Positions 1 through 10,809 of a DNA stretch of 27,920 bases are shown here, in pieces. The notes beneath the pieces are model-generated. The model ran no database searches and had not been told where the DNA came from. It worked only from the letters and a program-made list of their open reading frames with translations. Source of the stretch: Amphimedon queenslandica (Eukaryota; Porifera; Demospongiae; Haplosclerida; Niphatidae). The DNA is taken from assembly GCF_000090795.2 (NCBI RefSeq), contig NW_003546340.1, forward strand, positions 114,412 through 142,331. The letters are read 5' to 3'. The position numbers and the translations under genes were made by a program. Position 1 is the stretch's first letter, and each line of letters opens with the position of its first letter.

Positions 1-89
1 GTAATCAAAACTTAAGACTTCAGTACAGGAGACTAGGTATAATTATTGTTATTGTATTAATATTTTAAAAATTTCTATCCTTTTTAAAG

Positions 90-2549
90 GTATGGAGTGG
101 TCTAGTGATAGAGAGATGACTTTTTCACCTGATGCAACCAATTACAAATTCCTTAACTTGACCTCTGAGACTACATATGAACTAAGACTGATAACACTAA
201 TAATGGGAAGCTGTCAACAAAGGACCAGTAACACTGTCAACTTTACTACTATTGGTAAGAGAGAGCTAAGACTAAAGAATTAATGCATGTATGTGTATTG
301 GGTTAATATGAAAATTAAACAAGGTGGACTATGATATGTCCTAAGATTATTTTGGCAAAGGAAGTTTATCCTTGCTATCTCCTGATGTCTCTATAGCAGT
401 TGCCATATTATCATTATTATCAATAATTTCTACTCTTGTTATTATAGAGCTTCAGGTAGTTGTTAATGCTAGTAACACTACAACATTCACTGCTGGAGAG
501 AGAATTGTACTTACTTGTGATCTTGATACTGGTGGAGCTCCCCCCACTGATGTAATGTGGACGTAAGTTTAATTTTAATGTTTATTGTATCATTCCTCTC
601 TTCTCTCTATAGGTATAATGATGGTAGTCTTCCCTCTACTGCCACTGCTGATGGTAATACACTCACATTATCCTCCCCCTCAGTTGATGACAGTGGTAAT
701 TACACATGCTCATTCAGAAATGCTTCATATACATTTGCACTAATGATCAATCCAACGCCACCACCAACCACTGATACAAATGGTAAGGTAATGTATAAGT
801 AAATGTATATGTATTAGATAAAATTTTTAATTTTGGCAGAATTTGGCTTGTGACCCTGTACTAAGTACAGGGACTTTGGCCTCATTTTTGAGTAACTTTA
901 AAAATTTGTAGAAAATTCAATTTTGATTTGAATCAATTCAAACTTTCTACACAGCATAAAAACATGTATGTGCATCAAAATAAATTATAAAAATTGAGAA
1001 TTCTCTCCTCTTTAATTTTGCCGAAATTTGGCTTCTACCCCTGTACTATAATATGGGGACTTTGGCCCGATTTTTGAGTAACTTTAAAAATTTGTAGAAA
1101 ATTCAATTTTGATTTGAATTAATTCAAACTTTCTACACAACATAAGAACATGTATATGCATCAAAATAAATTATAAAAATTGAGAATTCTCTCCTCTTTA
1201 ATTTTGGCAAAATTTGGCTTCTCCCCCTGTACTATAGTACAGGGACTTTTGCCCAATTTTTGAGTAACATTAAAAATCTAATTTTGACTAGATAGTTATT
1301 ACAATTACCTGTAAAGCTAGTACTTGCTTGCCTACTATAACTGATAAGTACAACAGACCAGTAGTTGCTATATCTGATGGTACTTGTCTCTGGGAATATA
1401 AATGTTTTTGTTTTTACTGCCAACTGCCTACAAGTGTTGTGGTCACCTGCCTTCATATTTTACATTCACATGTATTCTTTCTTCTTGTCTCTTTTTTTCT
1501 CTCCCACTTTCTCCCTCTCTCCATCTCTCTCCTCTCCAGCTTTACCTCAATATGTGGTATTCATAATAGCAGGAGTAGTGGGTGCCATCATTATAGTGTT
1601 CATAATTATTATTATTATCATCATCTGTTACTGTTGTGTGTGCAAGAGGAAAGAGGGTGCTGATCTTGACTTGAAAAGAAATAAAAGGTTAGTTAATAGC
1701 ATTTGATAGGAGGACTTAGATATATGTAATATATTCGCTAATTATAGGGGTGGCGATGGCATGTGGCTTGATCCAGGTGGAAGTGGATTTTCTCCTCAAT
1801 ATATATCAACAACCAGGGACTCTCCTGTAAGTAGATGTACTTATACATACTAGACAATTAATGTACTGTATATGGATGTGTACATGCACCTGTACTATAG
1901 TGTATCAGGTTATGTACATGTGTATGAAAGAGCCAATTTTGGTGAAAAACCACACGTACACATGCGTGTAGTTAAATATTTATTGCTCTTATTTGCCCAA
2001 CAACACTTCTTGACTCAGGAAATGAAAGCACTACAATCGGCCATGCATGTGCAGTGTATTAATAGTAACAAAGCTTATGTTGCTATATATAGAATCAGTG
2101 TATTGTGCATTAATTATATTGTTGTACGCATCCAATGAAGTTAAGAGATATCAGAGCATGTCTGTGTTTGTACTGATTCCTAATTATAACCTAATTTAGT
2201 GTAATGGAGTATATAAACTATTGCATTCCTTTATGAGAGAGGAAGAGAGAGAGAGAAGAAAGAATATATAAAGAAACATTAATAGCACTGTTATTATTAT
2301 TACTATCAGTAATATTGGTGCTATTTCTCTTCACAGGATTTTGGAAGGACTCCCGAGAGATCTTACACTAACAATTTTCAATCAGCAAGTTCCTTTGAGA
2401 TAAAGAAAGGAAAAGGAGAGAGTCAAGAGAACCTCACTAGTGAAGCTCCAGAGGAACGCTACGCCAACACGAGCAAACCTTTTGCAGAGCAAAGAGTAGA
2501 GTATGCAACTGTAGGTAGCTCAACCTTTACAAAACAAAGCGACGTATGA
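90..2549 (+). CDS. Ig/FN3 single-pass transmembrane receptor, 3' part (5' end outside window)
   Basis: Exons: 90-254, 448-562, 613-782, 1540-1687, 1748-1826, 2337-2549; phases agree at all joins. The first exon reads as the C-terminal half of a fibronectin type III domain (a Tyr followed by an NLTSETTYEL strand). The next two exons form one Ig domain split by a 50-nt phase-2 intron: Cys in IVLTCDL, Trp in VMWT, then DDSGNYTC. A Pro/Thr stalk follows, then an Ile-rich membrane helix (about VVFIIAGVVG onward) and a Cys/Lys/Arg stop-transfer segment. The cytoplasmic tail of about 110 residues contains VEYATV, which fits the ITIM consensus, and RYAN, a possible Grb2-type YxN site. It ends TKQSDV, a class I PDZ-ligand pattern. 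The gene is convergent with the kinase downstream. Upstream exons are missing, so the full domain number and the signal peptide are unknown. Receptor type is clear; ligand and specific orthology are not recognised. Confidence 0.85.
829..1290 (+). repeat. Dispersed palindrome-centred repeat, about 2.5 tandem units (copy 1)
   Basis: Lies in the 757-bp intron of the first receptor gene. Units of about 185 bp repeat with their central palindrome at 854-872, about 1037-1058 (decayed) and 1225-1244 (perfect CCCTGTACTATAGTACAGGG). Each unit has a shared body: GACTTTGGCC, TTTTTGAGTAACTTTAAAAA, a TTCAATTTTGATTTGAAT segment, CAAACTTTCTACAC, ACATGTAT, and AATTCTCTCCTCTTTAATTTTG. The same body occurs in inverted orientation near 8930-9530 and 22665-23075. 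No coding capacity was seen. Confidence 0.85.
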
Positions 2550-3072
2550 AAAGATGAGAAAACACACATCGTCTATTATTATTATTATTATTATCTCAAA
2601 GCTACTCATTAATTTTAGTTTTAATTTATATAACTTTGGGTTTGGGGCGTGGCTGTATTTGTTATAGTAACGAGTTTTTTAATCATGTTTGTGACTGTGG
2701 TTTTTGTTTTACCTGCTCTTTTGCTGCAGATCAATTTTTAATTATTATGACTATTATAGCTGGTTTTTGTTTTTTTTGTATTTTCCCCTCCATATTCTAT
2801 TATGCTATTTTGAAATTTGTCTTTTTTGCTTTTTCAATATAATAATTACAATTTTTATAAAAATAATTTATAAATAACGTTAATGACGATGAGAAAAAAA
2901 TATAAGAACAATTACAATAACAACAAATGTGACGCTATTAAAATAAAATATAATTATTATACAAAAAATAATATCTCTGAAAATAAAAGGTGCTAAAAAT
3001 TAAGTCAACTACATCTTTTTATTACTGCTGAAAAGATTACTGTTACCCCGCCCCCGACCACGCCCCATCCAA
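2550..3072. other. Convergent intergenic spacer and 3' UTRs
   Basis: Holds the 3' UTRs of the receptor (+) and the MKK7-like kinase (-). It is AT-rich, with a short (TTA)n tract near 2573-2594 and a GC-rich patch of GCCCC/CACGCCC motifs at about 3043-3068. Open reading frames here are low-complexity Phe/Ile strings and do not look like protein. AATAAA-type strings on the + strand near 2941 and 2982 may end the receptor transcript. Confidence 0.6.
3018..3023 (-). promoter_or_regulatory. Probable poly(A) signal of the MKK7-like gene
   Basis: AATAAA on the minus strand, about 50 nt past the kinase stop codon. This implies a very short 3' UTR, in keeping with the compact layout. Confidence 0.5.
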
Positions 3073-5432
3073 TTAAGGGATCCCATGTGTAGAGCACATC
3101 TCCGAAAACCATTCACCAACATCCACTGGCTTCTCCTCGTACTCTTTAATGAGAGGGTGGAGCAACAACTTATCATACTGAGGCCTTTCATCAACATCCT
3201 TACAAAGGCTAGAGAGAGAGAGAGAGAGAGAAAGAGATGGTGGAGCAATTTCCTTTTACAAAAACACACGTATGCTTACCATTGTGCCACAAAGTCATAA
3301 AAGTTAGGCGAGAACTTGTCTTCGTCGAGTAGAGGGGGAGGAGCCTGGACGATGTGCGTCAAGAGGTCAAACTCGCTCGAGAACTCGTTAAACTTGTAAG
3401 GGGCGGAGCCTGTTGCCATCTCGACCAGGGATATGCCGAGACTCCAAACGTCGGCTCGAACATCATAACCTTTTGAATCATGAGACATGTTTATCCTCTC
3501 GGGCTAGAAAAAAATAATAAAAAAGAACTTGTATATACATGTACATGTACATGTACATATACAGCTAGAGAAATAATTGAATGAAATTGAAAAAATATAA
3601 AATTTTATTTCATTCTTCATTATGCTCAATGACAAAAAAACCTCCTAAATTGCTAATAAAAACCTGTCAATTGCATATTTTTAACAAATCATCCAATATG
3701 TTCCTCTTTTCTCTTACTGCCATATAAGCAGCTGCCCCTGCTCCTCTAGTAAACGCCTTAGAATCCACTAGTCTTCCACTGATTCCAAAATCACACAATT
3801 TCACGTTCCCATTCACATCTATTAGTATGTTTGACGGCTTCACGTCTAAAAGGGGAGGAGCTAACACTTCTTTATTACCATGGCAACAACAAACCTCTGT
3901 GAATAACTTTATGAGCTCTCTTTAGATAATCCAGAGCCTTTACAATCTGTGGTGGGCAGGGCATCATTAAAAACCACGCCCACATATTAATTAACTTACA
4001 GAAACACACATTTTTCCTATTATTCGTTCAGGTATTGGTCCTTTTAATCTTTTGAGTAGGCGGTCAAGACAAGTAGCCATCAGCTCCATAAATACCCAAA
4101 CCTCGTTCTAATTATACGAAAGAACAAAAGTAATATTGTAAAATACCACAAACTATGTAATTAACACAATGTGGTTAGCCTCACCCAGGAATTAATAGGA
4201 AAGCATGAATACAATTTAATTAATGGAAATGTATGAATACTACGTAATTTGCAATAAGAGGAATTCTTCTAAAATGAGGCATACAATAGTTTAGCTATTG
4301 TGTAGGATGGACTGCATACCTTGACAATCGCTGATCCGTAATACTCCACGATGAAAGGCGAATGCTGCGAGTTCATTACTTCAAGATCCATCAGCACTCT
4401 TCTTTGCTCCTCCCAAGTATCGTGCTGCCATAGCATCTTCTACAATAAAGAGAGAGAGAGAGAAAAGAGACAAAGAGAGAAGACATGTATAAATTCAATG
4501 ATACGATTCTTAGTAGTGTTTACTTTAGCAGCAATAGCAATGCTAGAAGGATTATGGACCATGCGATATACTTCGCCGGAAATGCCACTGCCAACTCTTT
4601 TAACATCTAACATGTCTTCCATAGAGAATGGATAGGTCTGGCAAGAGAGGAAAAAGAGAAAGTAAAAACAGAGAAAATAAAGACAAAAGTAATGCAAGAC
4701 AAAAGAACACCCCAGACAGTTTACATTTCTTCCCAAATGTATGTACCTGTCCACCTGGTAATACTAGTGTTCCCATTCTTGCTTTCACTTTCAGTTCCCT
4801 TTCCTCTTGCTCTGACTCTGTGACCCTGAGAGAGAGAGAGAGAGAGGAGAAACATAAATGCAAGCAATTGATACGTGATAATTAAAATTAAATGTACATG
4901 TACATGTAATACCTGGCTGGTTGAGAATGTACATGTCGCTGTAATCTAGGGCCAGGTTTCCGTGGTCTTGTATTATTGAATAGTGAATCTGTTGGTCTCC
5001 TAAGAGATAAGAGAGAGGAAGGAAAATATTTAGAAATTAAATTAAGTGTAAGATACCTTACAGCAACTTTTGCCATACCAATACAATATGATTATAAAGC
5101 TGATGAGTAGGAAAGGCTCTCAATAAGTAGTATATAGCTCTCTCTCTCTCTTTCAGAACTAAAACTATGCTATCCAACTCCCTCTATTTAAATACAGGGC
5201 CTAGGACAATAGCATTCAAATGACTCATCCAAAACAACACAGATATATACTCTCTGAGTCAGAGACAAATTCCCTCCGGTTTTAAAAGTAGAACAAGACT
5301 TTGTGACGTCATATCGAAACAAACAACTAGAGAAGGTGTATTGGTGGTTCACCTCTGGCGGGTGGAAGGGGGACAAGTCGAAGAGGGGACGTCCTGGCTC
5401 TGGGATCTTACCGGTAACCTTAAGTCAGCCAT
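3073..5432 (-). CDS. MAP2K7: Dual-specificity MAP kinase kinase, MKK7 (MAP2K7) type
   Basis: Ten exons (5' to 3'): 5432-5353, 4999-4913, 4825-4747, 4637-4524, 4439-4320, 4107-4000, 3946-3895, 3845-3718, 3503-3280, 3208-3073; 375 residues, all phases consistent. Kinase landmarks in order: Gly-rich loop GSGISGEV, the catalytic Lys in IAIAAKK, RVLMDLEVM, FMELMATC, PIPERIIGKM, VIHRDVKPSN, DFGISGRLVDSKAFTR (activation loop with the Ser and Thr that upstream MAP3Ks phosphorylate), AAAYMAPERI, YDVRADVWSLGISLVEMATG, and a C-terminal VDVGEWF that matches the MAP3K-docking end of MKK7. GRLVDSKA and AAYMAPERI favour MKK7 over MKK4. MKK7 phosphorylates JNK in the stress-kinase cascade in cytosol and nucleus. 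The start was chosen as the first in-frame ATG joining exon 2 in phase. The N-terminal region (about 105 residues) is short and poorly conserved, and no clear JNK-docking motif was identified. Head-to-head with the SMP/C1 gene. Confidence 0.93.
5304..5311. promoter_or_regulatory. Perfect CRE palindrome in MKK7 intron 1
   Basis: TGACGTCA, the full palindromic cAMP-response/ATF-Jun element, lies in the first intron of the MKK7-like gene, about 120 bp from the start codon. The sequence match is exact. Function is inferred, since a perfect 8-mer can occur by chance. Confidence 0.4.
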
Positions 5433-5639
5433 TTTGACATCAAAGCAGGGCGGGGCTAACTAATGGGCGTGGTATTTATAGGCGTAGTTTATGCATTAAT
5501 TAAAGGCGTGGTCAAAAAGCATACTACATTTTGCGAATTTTGTGATTCTTTTCATCTTTCCTGCTTCTCCCTCTCTCTTTCTCTCTCCTTTTCTTTTTTC
5601 CTCTTTTAGACTCAAATTTTTCCTTTCTATCTCCCAGTC
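5433..5639. promoter_or_regulatory. Bidirectional promoter region between MKK7 and the SMP/C1 gene
   Basis: Only 207 bp separate the two divergent start codons. The interval has repeated GGGCGTGG / GGCGTGG-type motifs (near 5464 and 5503, with a related GGCGTAG near 5481), which resemble KLF/Sp CACCC/GC-box elements, followed by a long pyrimidine tract (about 5551-5608) leading to the + gene. No TATA box at a convincing position. Two 5' UTRs must also fit here. Confidence 0.55.
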
Positions 5640-8600
5640 ATGGACCTGTTTGTATTCTCTCTTCTCTTCACTACATTCTGTCTACTAGTAGCTGCTCTCT
5701 ACCTCAGTCAATACATCCAGTCAAAATGGAGAAGAAGGAACAGCCCAGAGATAAATAAGGAGCTGTTCCTCCAGTGGATCAATGATCATTGGTATCGTCT
5801 CCCGTCAGATCAAGAGATATTATCCCTCATCAATGAACAAGCAAAAGAAGTAAACCCAGTCAAAGGAGGAGAGGTAAAAGAATTATTAATTAGTCACACA
5901 ATAGTCATATGATATGATTACATACATTTTAAATTACCTGATTGTATATTTTTGCCCTCCCTCAATAGCAATGGTCTGGTTTGTTCATTGAGGGACTGTT
6001 GGCTGGGACTGAACTCCCTTCATTTCAAATTAAAGATATATTAACATATGAAGAAGATAAGCTGGTTAGTTTTCCTTTGCCCACTAACGTGTAGCAAACC
6101 AGTGTTATCATAACTACATGTAACATCACTGAATTACTACTCCATGTTCCAATATGTCAATATACATCTTTATCTTCTGTTCATGTACATTTTGTACTAT
6201 GAGAGTCCAAGTTTAAATTTTTATTGTCTTTTGGTGGAATTCAATTTAGCAAAATGAAAGTTGATGTACACAATGTATGTATTTAATGTACATGTACATG
6301 TATGTACATGAATTAGACTGTGAATTATGTGCAGATTCTATTTCTGATGCATGAAAGTGTGTGGATTAGTGTAGGAAAGAATAATGTGAATAAATGAATG
6401 AATAAATAAATAAAATCATTCTTTTTTTCTCTCTCCAGCATTGTCAAGTGTTAATTGAATGGCCTGATTGTCTCCCTGGGCTTGAAGTATCTGTTGATTT
6501 GAATAGTGAAAAGATTGTATGTCATTTGCAAGTTGATTGGCTTATACTTGAGGTCAGTTTATGAACGACTATATGCCCCTTGGCACTTGCTCATGACATC
6601 GTCTCTCACATCAACCACATTACATGTACATATACATGTATCGTAATGTATATGTACATGTACATGTACTAATGTTCTGTTTTTAGGGTGATTTGATGAT
6701 AGTTCCAGTGTCAGAGGACGGTGCCTTGTTGTCTTGGAAACAAACGGGCCCTCCTTCTTCTGCTATGTCCTGTTTGGTTGTTTCCCCCGAGAAATGGAAA
6801 GCAAATGTCGACATCATGAAACCTGTTCTTGTTGAAGAAGACAGAGAAACTGAGGTAGTGTATATGACTGGTAGAGAAGAGAGAGAGAAGAGATTCATCA
6901 ATGGCTTAAGGCAATTGTTAGCTTTGCCTTTACAATAACAATTATTGATGGATAATTATAACAGTTTGTTAAACTGAGGTTCAGCTACAACCTGCTTACA
7001 ATATACATTATAAAGAAATGAATGGACGATAGATCAATAACATGTAGATCAATGTAATTACTATGCTCTTGTACATGTGTGTTCTCACGTGTGCTTTGTA
7101 TTGACTGTTAAAGGGCCTATTAAGTAAGGCATGCTGGATTAGTGCCATATATTTTCTTTGTTATGAGTCTGTGATCATATTACTAATAGCATTGCTCCTC
7201 TTTGTAATCTTGTTTCACTCTTTGCTTTGTGGCTGTCTTTTTTCTCTAGGCTTCAGAGAATTTATCTAGTTCAGTGACTGAAGGAGTCCTTTCATTGTTA
7301 GAATCTTTTGAACTAAAAGACGTTCGACTTCCTTTGCATACTGGAGAGAAGGAAGAGGAGGAGAAAGAAGAGATAGGATTGGTCGAGGAAGGAGAGGAGA
7401 CATTGACTGAGGAAGAGATGAAAGTGGAAGCAGAAGAGAAGGAAGAGGAAGAGGATAAAGAATCAGCAGCTAAGGAAGGGATGGTTTATGATGAAGGAGA
7501 GATTGAGAAAAAGACAATAAATGAAGAGGAAATGTTTGGCATTTATAATGAAAATGACGAAAATAAAACAAACAAAGGAAAAACATCATCACTCAATATG
7601 GCCATGGTAAGCATCACCTTTAGATCCAAACAAACAACACTTTTCATTTTCTTTCTCTCTCTCTTTATTAATAGGTTATATCTCATTCAGTCATTTCTAC
7701 TGATCCAATCTTCACAGCACAGAAAACCACACCTACCACCAATACTACAGCTCCTGTCACAATGACCACACTCACCACCAACGAGCCTCTAACGACACCC
7801 CAAGTCATATGCAGTTCTGAATCTCCACCAGTCACAAAGCAAAAAACCCCACCCAAAAGTCCACCCAAAACTCCGCCTATCATTAAAACCCCACCCACTG
7901 AAAGAAAAGCTCCCCTTTCAATTTCAGTTCCTGAAGCTACGCCCATTGAGACAGAAGCCCTTCCCACCTCAACTGCCCTGGGTAACGGTAGCGTCCATGC
8001 TAAACCTTACCACTGGCTAGGAGAGCTACCAGTTATTAGTGAACCAAAAGAAGAAGAAGAAGAGGAGGAGAAGGAGGAGGAGGAGGAAGAAGAGAGAATA
8101 AAGTCCTCAATACCTATCAATAGGACGGAGTCTCCTTCTACTTGGAGGAGAAGTGATTCGTACGAAAACTTTCAAGTAACTGATCTCATGCCACAGATAT
8201 CACAGAGTCCGATGTCACCAAGTCCGTTGCTTCATTCGGCCACACCTCCTCTGACACGCCCATCCACGCAGCGTTTGTATCAGACCACGCCTCCTCCACG
8301 CCCTCACTCTGCTCAGCGTAACTATCCCTCGTTGCTAAAGGTAGCTCAGAGCGAGGAGGACCTACTCAGCGAGAGTGACGATCAAAAGAGAAAGAAAAGA
8401 CGACAAATGACGCTGAGTGTTCGTAGCTACGACACAGACACTCCAGGTAGGCTAGTTAGTAGGACACACCCATTAGTCACATGACTTGCATATTTATGTG
8501 CTTATAAATTCTATAATTTGATAGAAAACTTAACTAGGATGTTTATCACTATTAATACTGATTATTAGTCCTTTCATGTACACAGTCCTTCAATTAACAC

Positions 8601-10470
8601 CCACACTCACTTGGCACTCCTCTTATGATTATTTCATTTAATTATAATATATTTATTTATTTATTTATTTATTTATTTATTCTATTAGTTAGTACCGGTC
8701 ACTTACCCTCAATGTTAGTGTACGAAGTGGAGGAAGGGACCCAGAGAAGACATATTGTGGCACTTAACACTTTCCATGCAACGAAGCTTAGGAAGCAGTT
8801 ACCCTCGTACACTAAGCTCCATATTTATAATGACCATACTTTCACAGCTACACACATTAAAGGGTGAGGCAGAGAGAGAATGCTAAGAGACAATGCACAA
8901 GTCTTAAAAGTAATTTTTGAGTTTAAAAAAGCCAATTTTTGAAAAAGTAGAGGCTATAGTATACGGTCACCGGCCAAATTTTGCCAAAATTGAAAAAGAA
9001 AAAATTTGCCATTTTTATAATTTTTCCTGATGTATATACATGTTCTTATGTTGCTTAGAAAGTTTGAGTTGATTCCGATTAAATTTGGATTTTTTATGAA
9101 TTTTTAAAGTTGCTCAAAAATTGAGCAAAAGTTCCTGTACTATAGTACAGGGTCGCTGGCCAAATTTTGCCAAAATTGAAAAGGAAAGAATTTGTAATTT
9201 TTATGATTTTTCCTGATACATATACATGTTCTTATGTTGCTTAGAAAGTTTGAGTTGATTCTGATTAAATTTGGATTTTTTATGAATTTTTAAAGTTGCT
9301 CAAAAATCGAGCGAAAGTCCCTGTACTATATATAGTACAGGGTCGCTGGCCAAATTTTGCCAAAATTGAAAAGGAAAGAATTTGTAATTTTTATGATTTT
9401 TCCTGATACATATACATGTTCTTATGTTGCTTAGAAAGTTTGAGTTGATTCCGATTAAATTTGGATTTTTTATGAATTTTTAAAGTTGCTCAAAAATCGA
9501 GCGAAAGTTGCTCAAAAATTGAGCCAGTATTGCATTTAAGTTGCATTTATAGTAAAAATTGTAACACTCTTTAACGTGTCTGTTATAGGAAGCAGCTGTG
9601 TGGAGTCTGCAGTGACAAAGTGACTGGATTGTTTGGTAAACAATGTTACATATGCAGAGGTGAGTTTGAATCTACATATACATGTACAATGTGCACTTTT
9701 TTACTATTTTTATTTATTTCTTTTATTTATTTAAAATTTTTTCTTTAATTTTTAATTTTTATCTTTTTTTATTTTATTTTTTTAATTTTTCTTTTTTTCA
9801 AATTTTTTAATTTTTTAATTTTAAATTTTAAAAATTGAAAATTAAAAAAATTGAAAATTTAAAAAATGAAATAATAAAAATAATTTTATTCTATTTTCAC
9901 AACTTAGAATTATTCTGCTCTTATTAATATTATTATTTCAGTTTTTCTGGGTGTCTAATAACAATTCAAAAAAATAATAAAAATAATTAAAAAAAATTTT
10001 TTTAAATTTAAATTTAAATTAAAAAAATAAAATAATAAAAATAATTTTAAAATTAAAAAACTTTAAATTAAAATTAATAAATAAAAATATTAAAAAATAA
10101 AATAAAATAATAAGATGAAAAAAAAGAAATAATAAATTTACGTGTATGCACTAGTCAAATATTAGCACAAACTACAAGTACATGGTATAAGGTTAAAATT
10201 TTTTGTACAGTAATATGTACATGTACAAGTACATTTAAAGTGAAAGTTTTGGAATATTTTTGACACTTATATTCTCTCTCTTTTCCCTTTCAGATTGTTC
10301 CCTGATTGTACATAAAGAGTGTCATTTCAAAGTTGAAGCTCCCTGTCCCAAATCAAAAGTATCAAAGATGTGCCTGTGAGTTATATAAAGTCCTTAAATT
10401 CTATCTATTTATTTGTCCGTTTATTTTTAGAATTGATCCAGATCGTCTTTCATCAATTTCTCAGTATTAA
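5640..10470 (+). CDS. Membrane-anchored protein with SMP-like lipid-transfer region and C1 zinc finger
   Basis: Ten exons: 5640-5873, 5969-6064, 6439-6552, 6687-6854, 7250-7606, 7675-8446, 8689-8863, 9589-9659, 10294-10375, 10431-10470; 702 residues. A hydrophobic N-terminal anchor (about 4-25) ends in KWRRR. Residues about 35-200 read like a divergent SMP domain (WINDHW, LFIEGLLAGTELPSFQIKDI, LHCQVLIEW, CHLQVDWLILEGDLMI). Next come a long Glu-rich acidic stretch, a Pro/Thr/Ser-rich disordered region with poly-Glu, and a C-terminal C1 domain. The C1 spacing is perfect: H-x12-C-x2-C-x14-C-x2-C-x4-H-x2-C-x7-C, with ligands in DHTF, CGVC, CRDC, VHKEC and APC. The last exon adds about 13 residues after a GTGAGT donor; without that splice the protein would end at 10379. 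Anchor-SMP-C1 recalls PDZD8, an ER-endosome contact tether, but no PDZ domain is visible. SMP identity is an inference; the C1 is firm. Introns carry repeats (8930-9530) and AT-rich DNA (9690-10140). Confidence 0.8.
6622..6670. repeat. (ACATGT)n self-complementary microsatellite, intronic
   Basis: TACATGTACATATACATGTA-type repeats in two blocks just upstream of an exon of the SMP/C1 gene. Every ACATGT unit is its own reverse complement. Similar clusters recur through the window (see findings). Confidence 0.8.
8649..8684. repeat. (ATTT)n tetranucleotide tract next to a splice acceptor
   Basis: About eight ATTT units directly before the acceptor TCTATTAG of the exon at 8689. T-rich and likely to serve as the pyrimidine tract. 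Confidence 0.85.
8930..9530 (-). repeat. Dispersed palindrome-centred repeat, about three tandem units (copy 2, inverted)
   Basis: Fills most of the 725-bp intron before the C1 exons. Three near-identical units with a period of about 185 bp run in the orientation opposite to the copy at 829-1290. Central palindromes: a decayed one near 8955-8970, 9134-9151 (CCTGTACTATAGTACAGG) and 9319-9342, the last enlarged by an extra TATA in the middle. Units two and three are almost identical over the whole body (CTGGCCAAATTTTGCCAAAA, CTTATGTTGCTTAGAAAGTT, GATTAAATTTGGATTTTTTA), which implies recent duplication or homogenisation. Confidence 0.9.
9690..10140. repeat. Strand-asymmetric T-rich then A-rich low-complexity block
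   Basis: Intron sequence between the two C1 exons. The left part (about 9695-9830) is runs of T with ATTTT/AATTTT words; the right part (about 9955-10135) is runs of A with the complementary AAAAT/AAAATT words. The halves could pair as a long imperfect hairpin. No coding content. Confidence 0.7.
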
Positions 10471-10809
10471 TTTTAACCCTCTCAACTCATCTGCCACACT
10501 CATTCAAAATTAAACATAATTGCATTTGCCTTTCCTCCTCCTCCTGCTTTTTCTCTCTCTCCCCCTCTCTCGCTATACAGCTGACCACACCCATTACAGA
10601 TTAATAGTGACAATGAATAATAACAATTATTTTTTATATGATTAGAATCTGAATTTAAAATTTCAAACTTGTGGCACTTAAGAAATTATAATTATTTTAA
10701 AATACAACTTGACAACTTGCACCTTGCAAAACTTTAAAGTGCAAACAAACTCTTCTCATCTCCTGCAGAAATCATAAATATTTTATTTGAGAATTATGTG
10801 ATTTTTTAT
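10471..10809. other. Convergent intergenic spacer between SMP/C1 gene and ATG101
   Basis: About 340 bp of AT-rich DNA with a CT-rich stretch at about 10530-10575. It holds both 3' UTRs. No RNA gene or extra exon was recognised. Confidence 0.6.
10792..10797 (-). promoter_or_regulatory. Probable poly(A) signal of ATG101
   Basis: AATAAA on the minus strand only about 12 nt past the ATG101 stop codon, implying an extremely short 3' UTR. Confidence 0.45.

Noticed and set aside
2636..2842. Phe-rich + frame after the first receptor gene
   Set aside because: T-rich spacer between convergent genes; biased composition and no splice or homology support.
4351..4885. Plus-strand frames opposite MKK7 exons 3-5
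   Set aside because: Antisense of kinase exons and GA tracts; the kinase reading on the minus strand is unambiguous.
5188..5376. Frame continuing from MKK7 exon 1 into intron 1
   Set aside because: The GTGAAC donor at the end of exon 1 joins exon 2 in phase and gives a coherent N-terminus; the extension has no similarity and ends quickly.
6855..6938. Read-through past the 6854 donor giving an early end for the SMP/C1 protein
   Set aside because: The GTAGTG donor and the acceptor at 7249 join in phase to a long acidic exon and eventually to the C1 finger; the read-through adds only about 28 unremarkable residues. It could be a minor isoform.
7683..7967. Minus-strand frame opposite the SMP/C1 gene
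   Set aside because: Shadow of the Pro/Thr-rich coding exon on the + strand; Gly/Val-rich by complement, no gene structure.
8930..9530. Regular repeats with spacing, considered as a CRISPR-like array
   Set aside because: Units are about 185 bp and repeated along their full length, with no unique spacers; the context is a eukaryotic intron.
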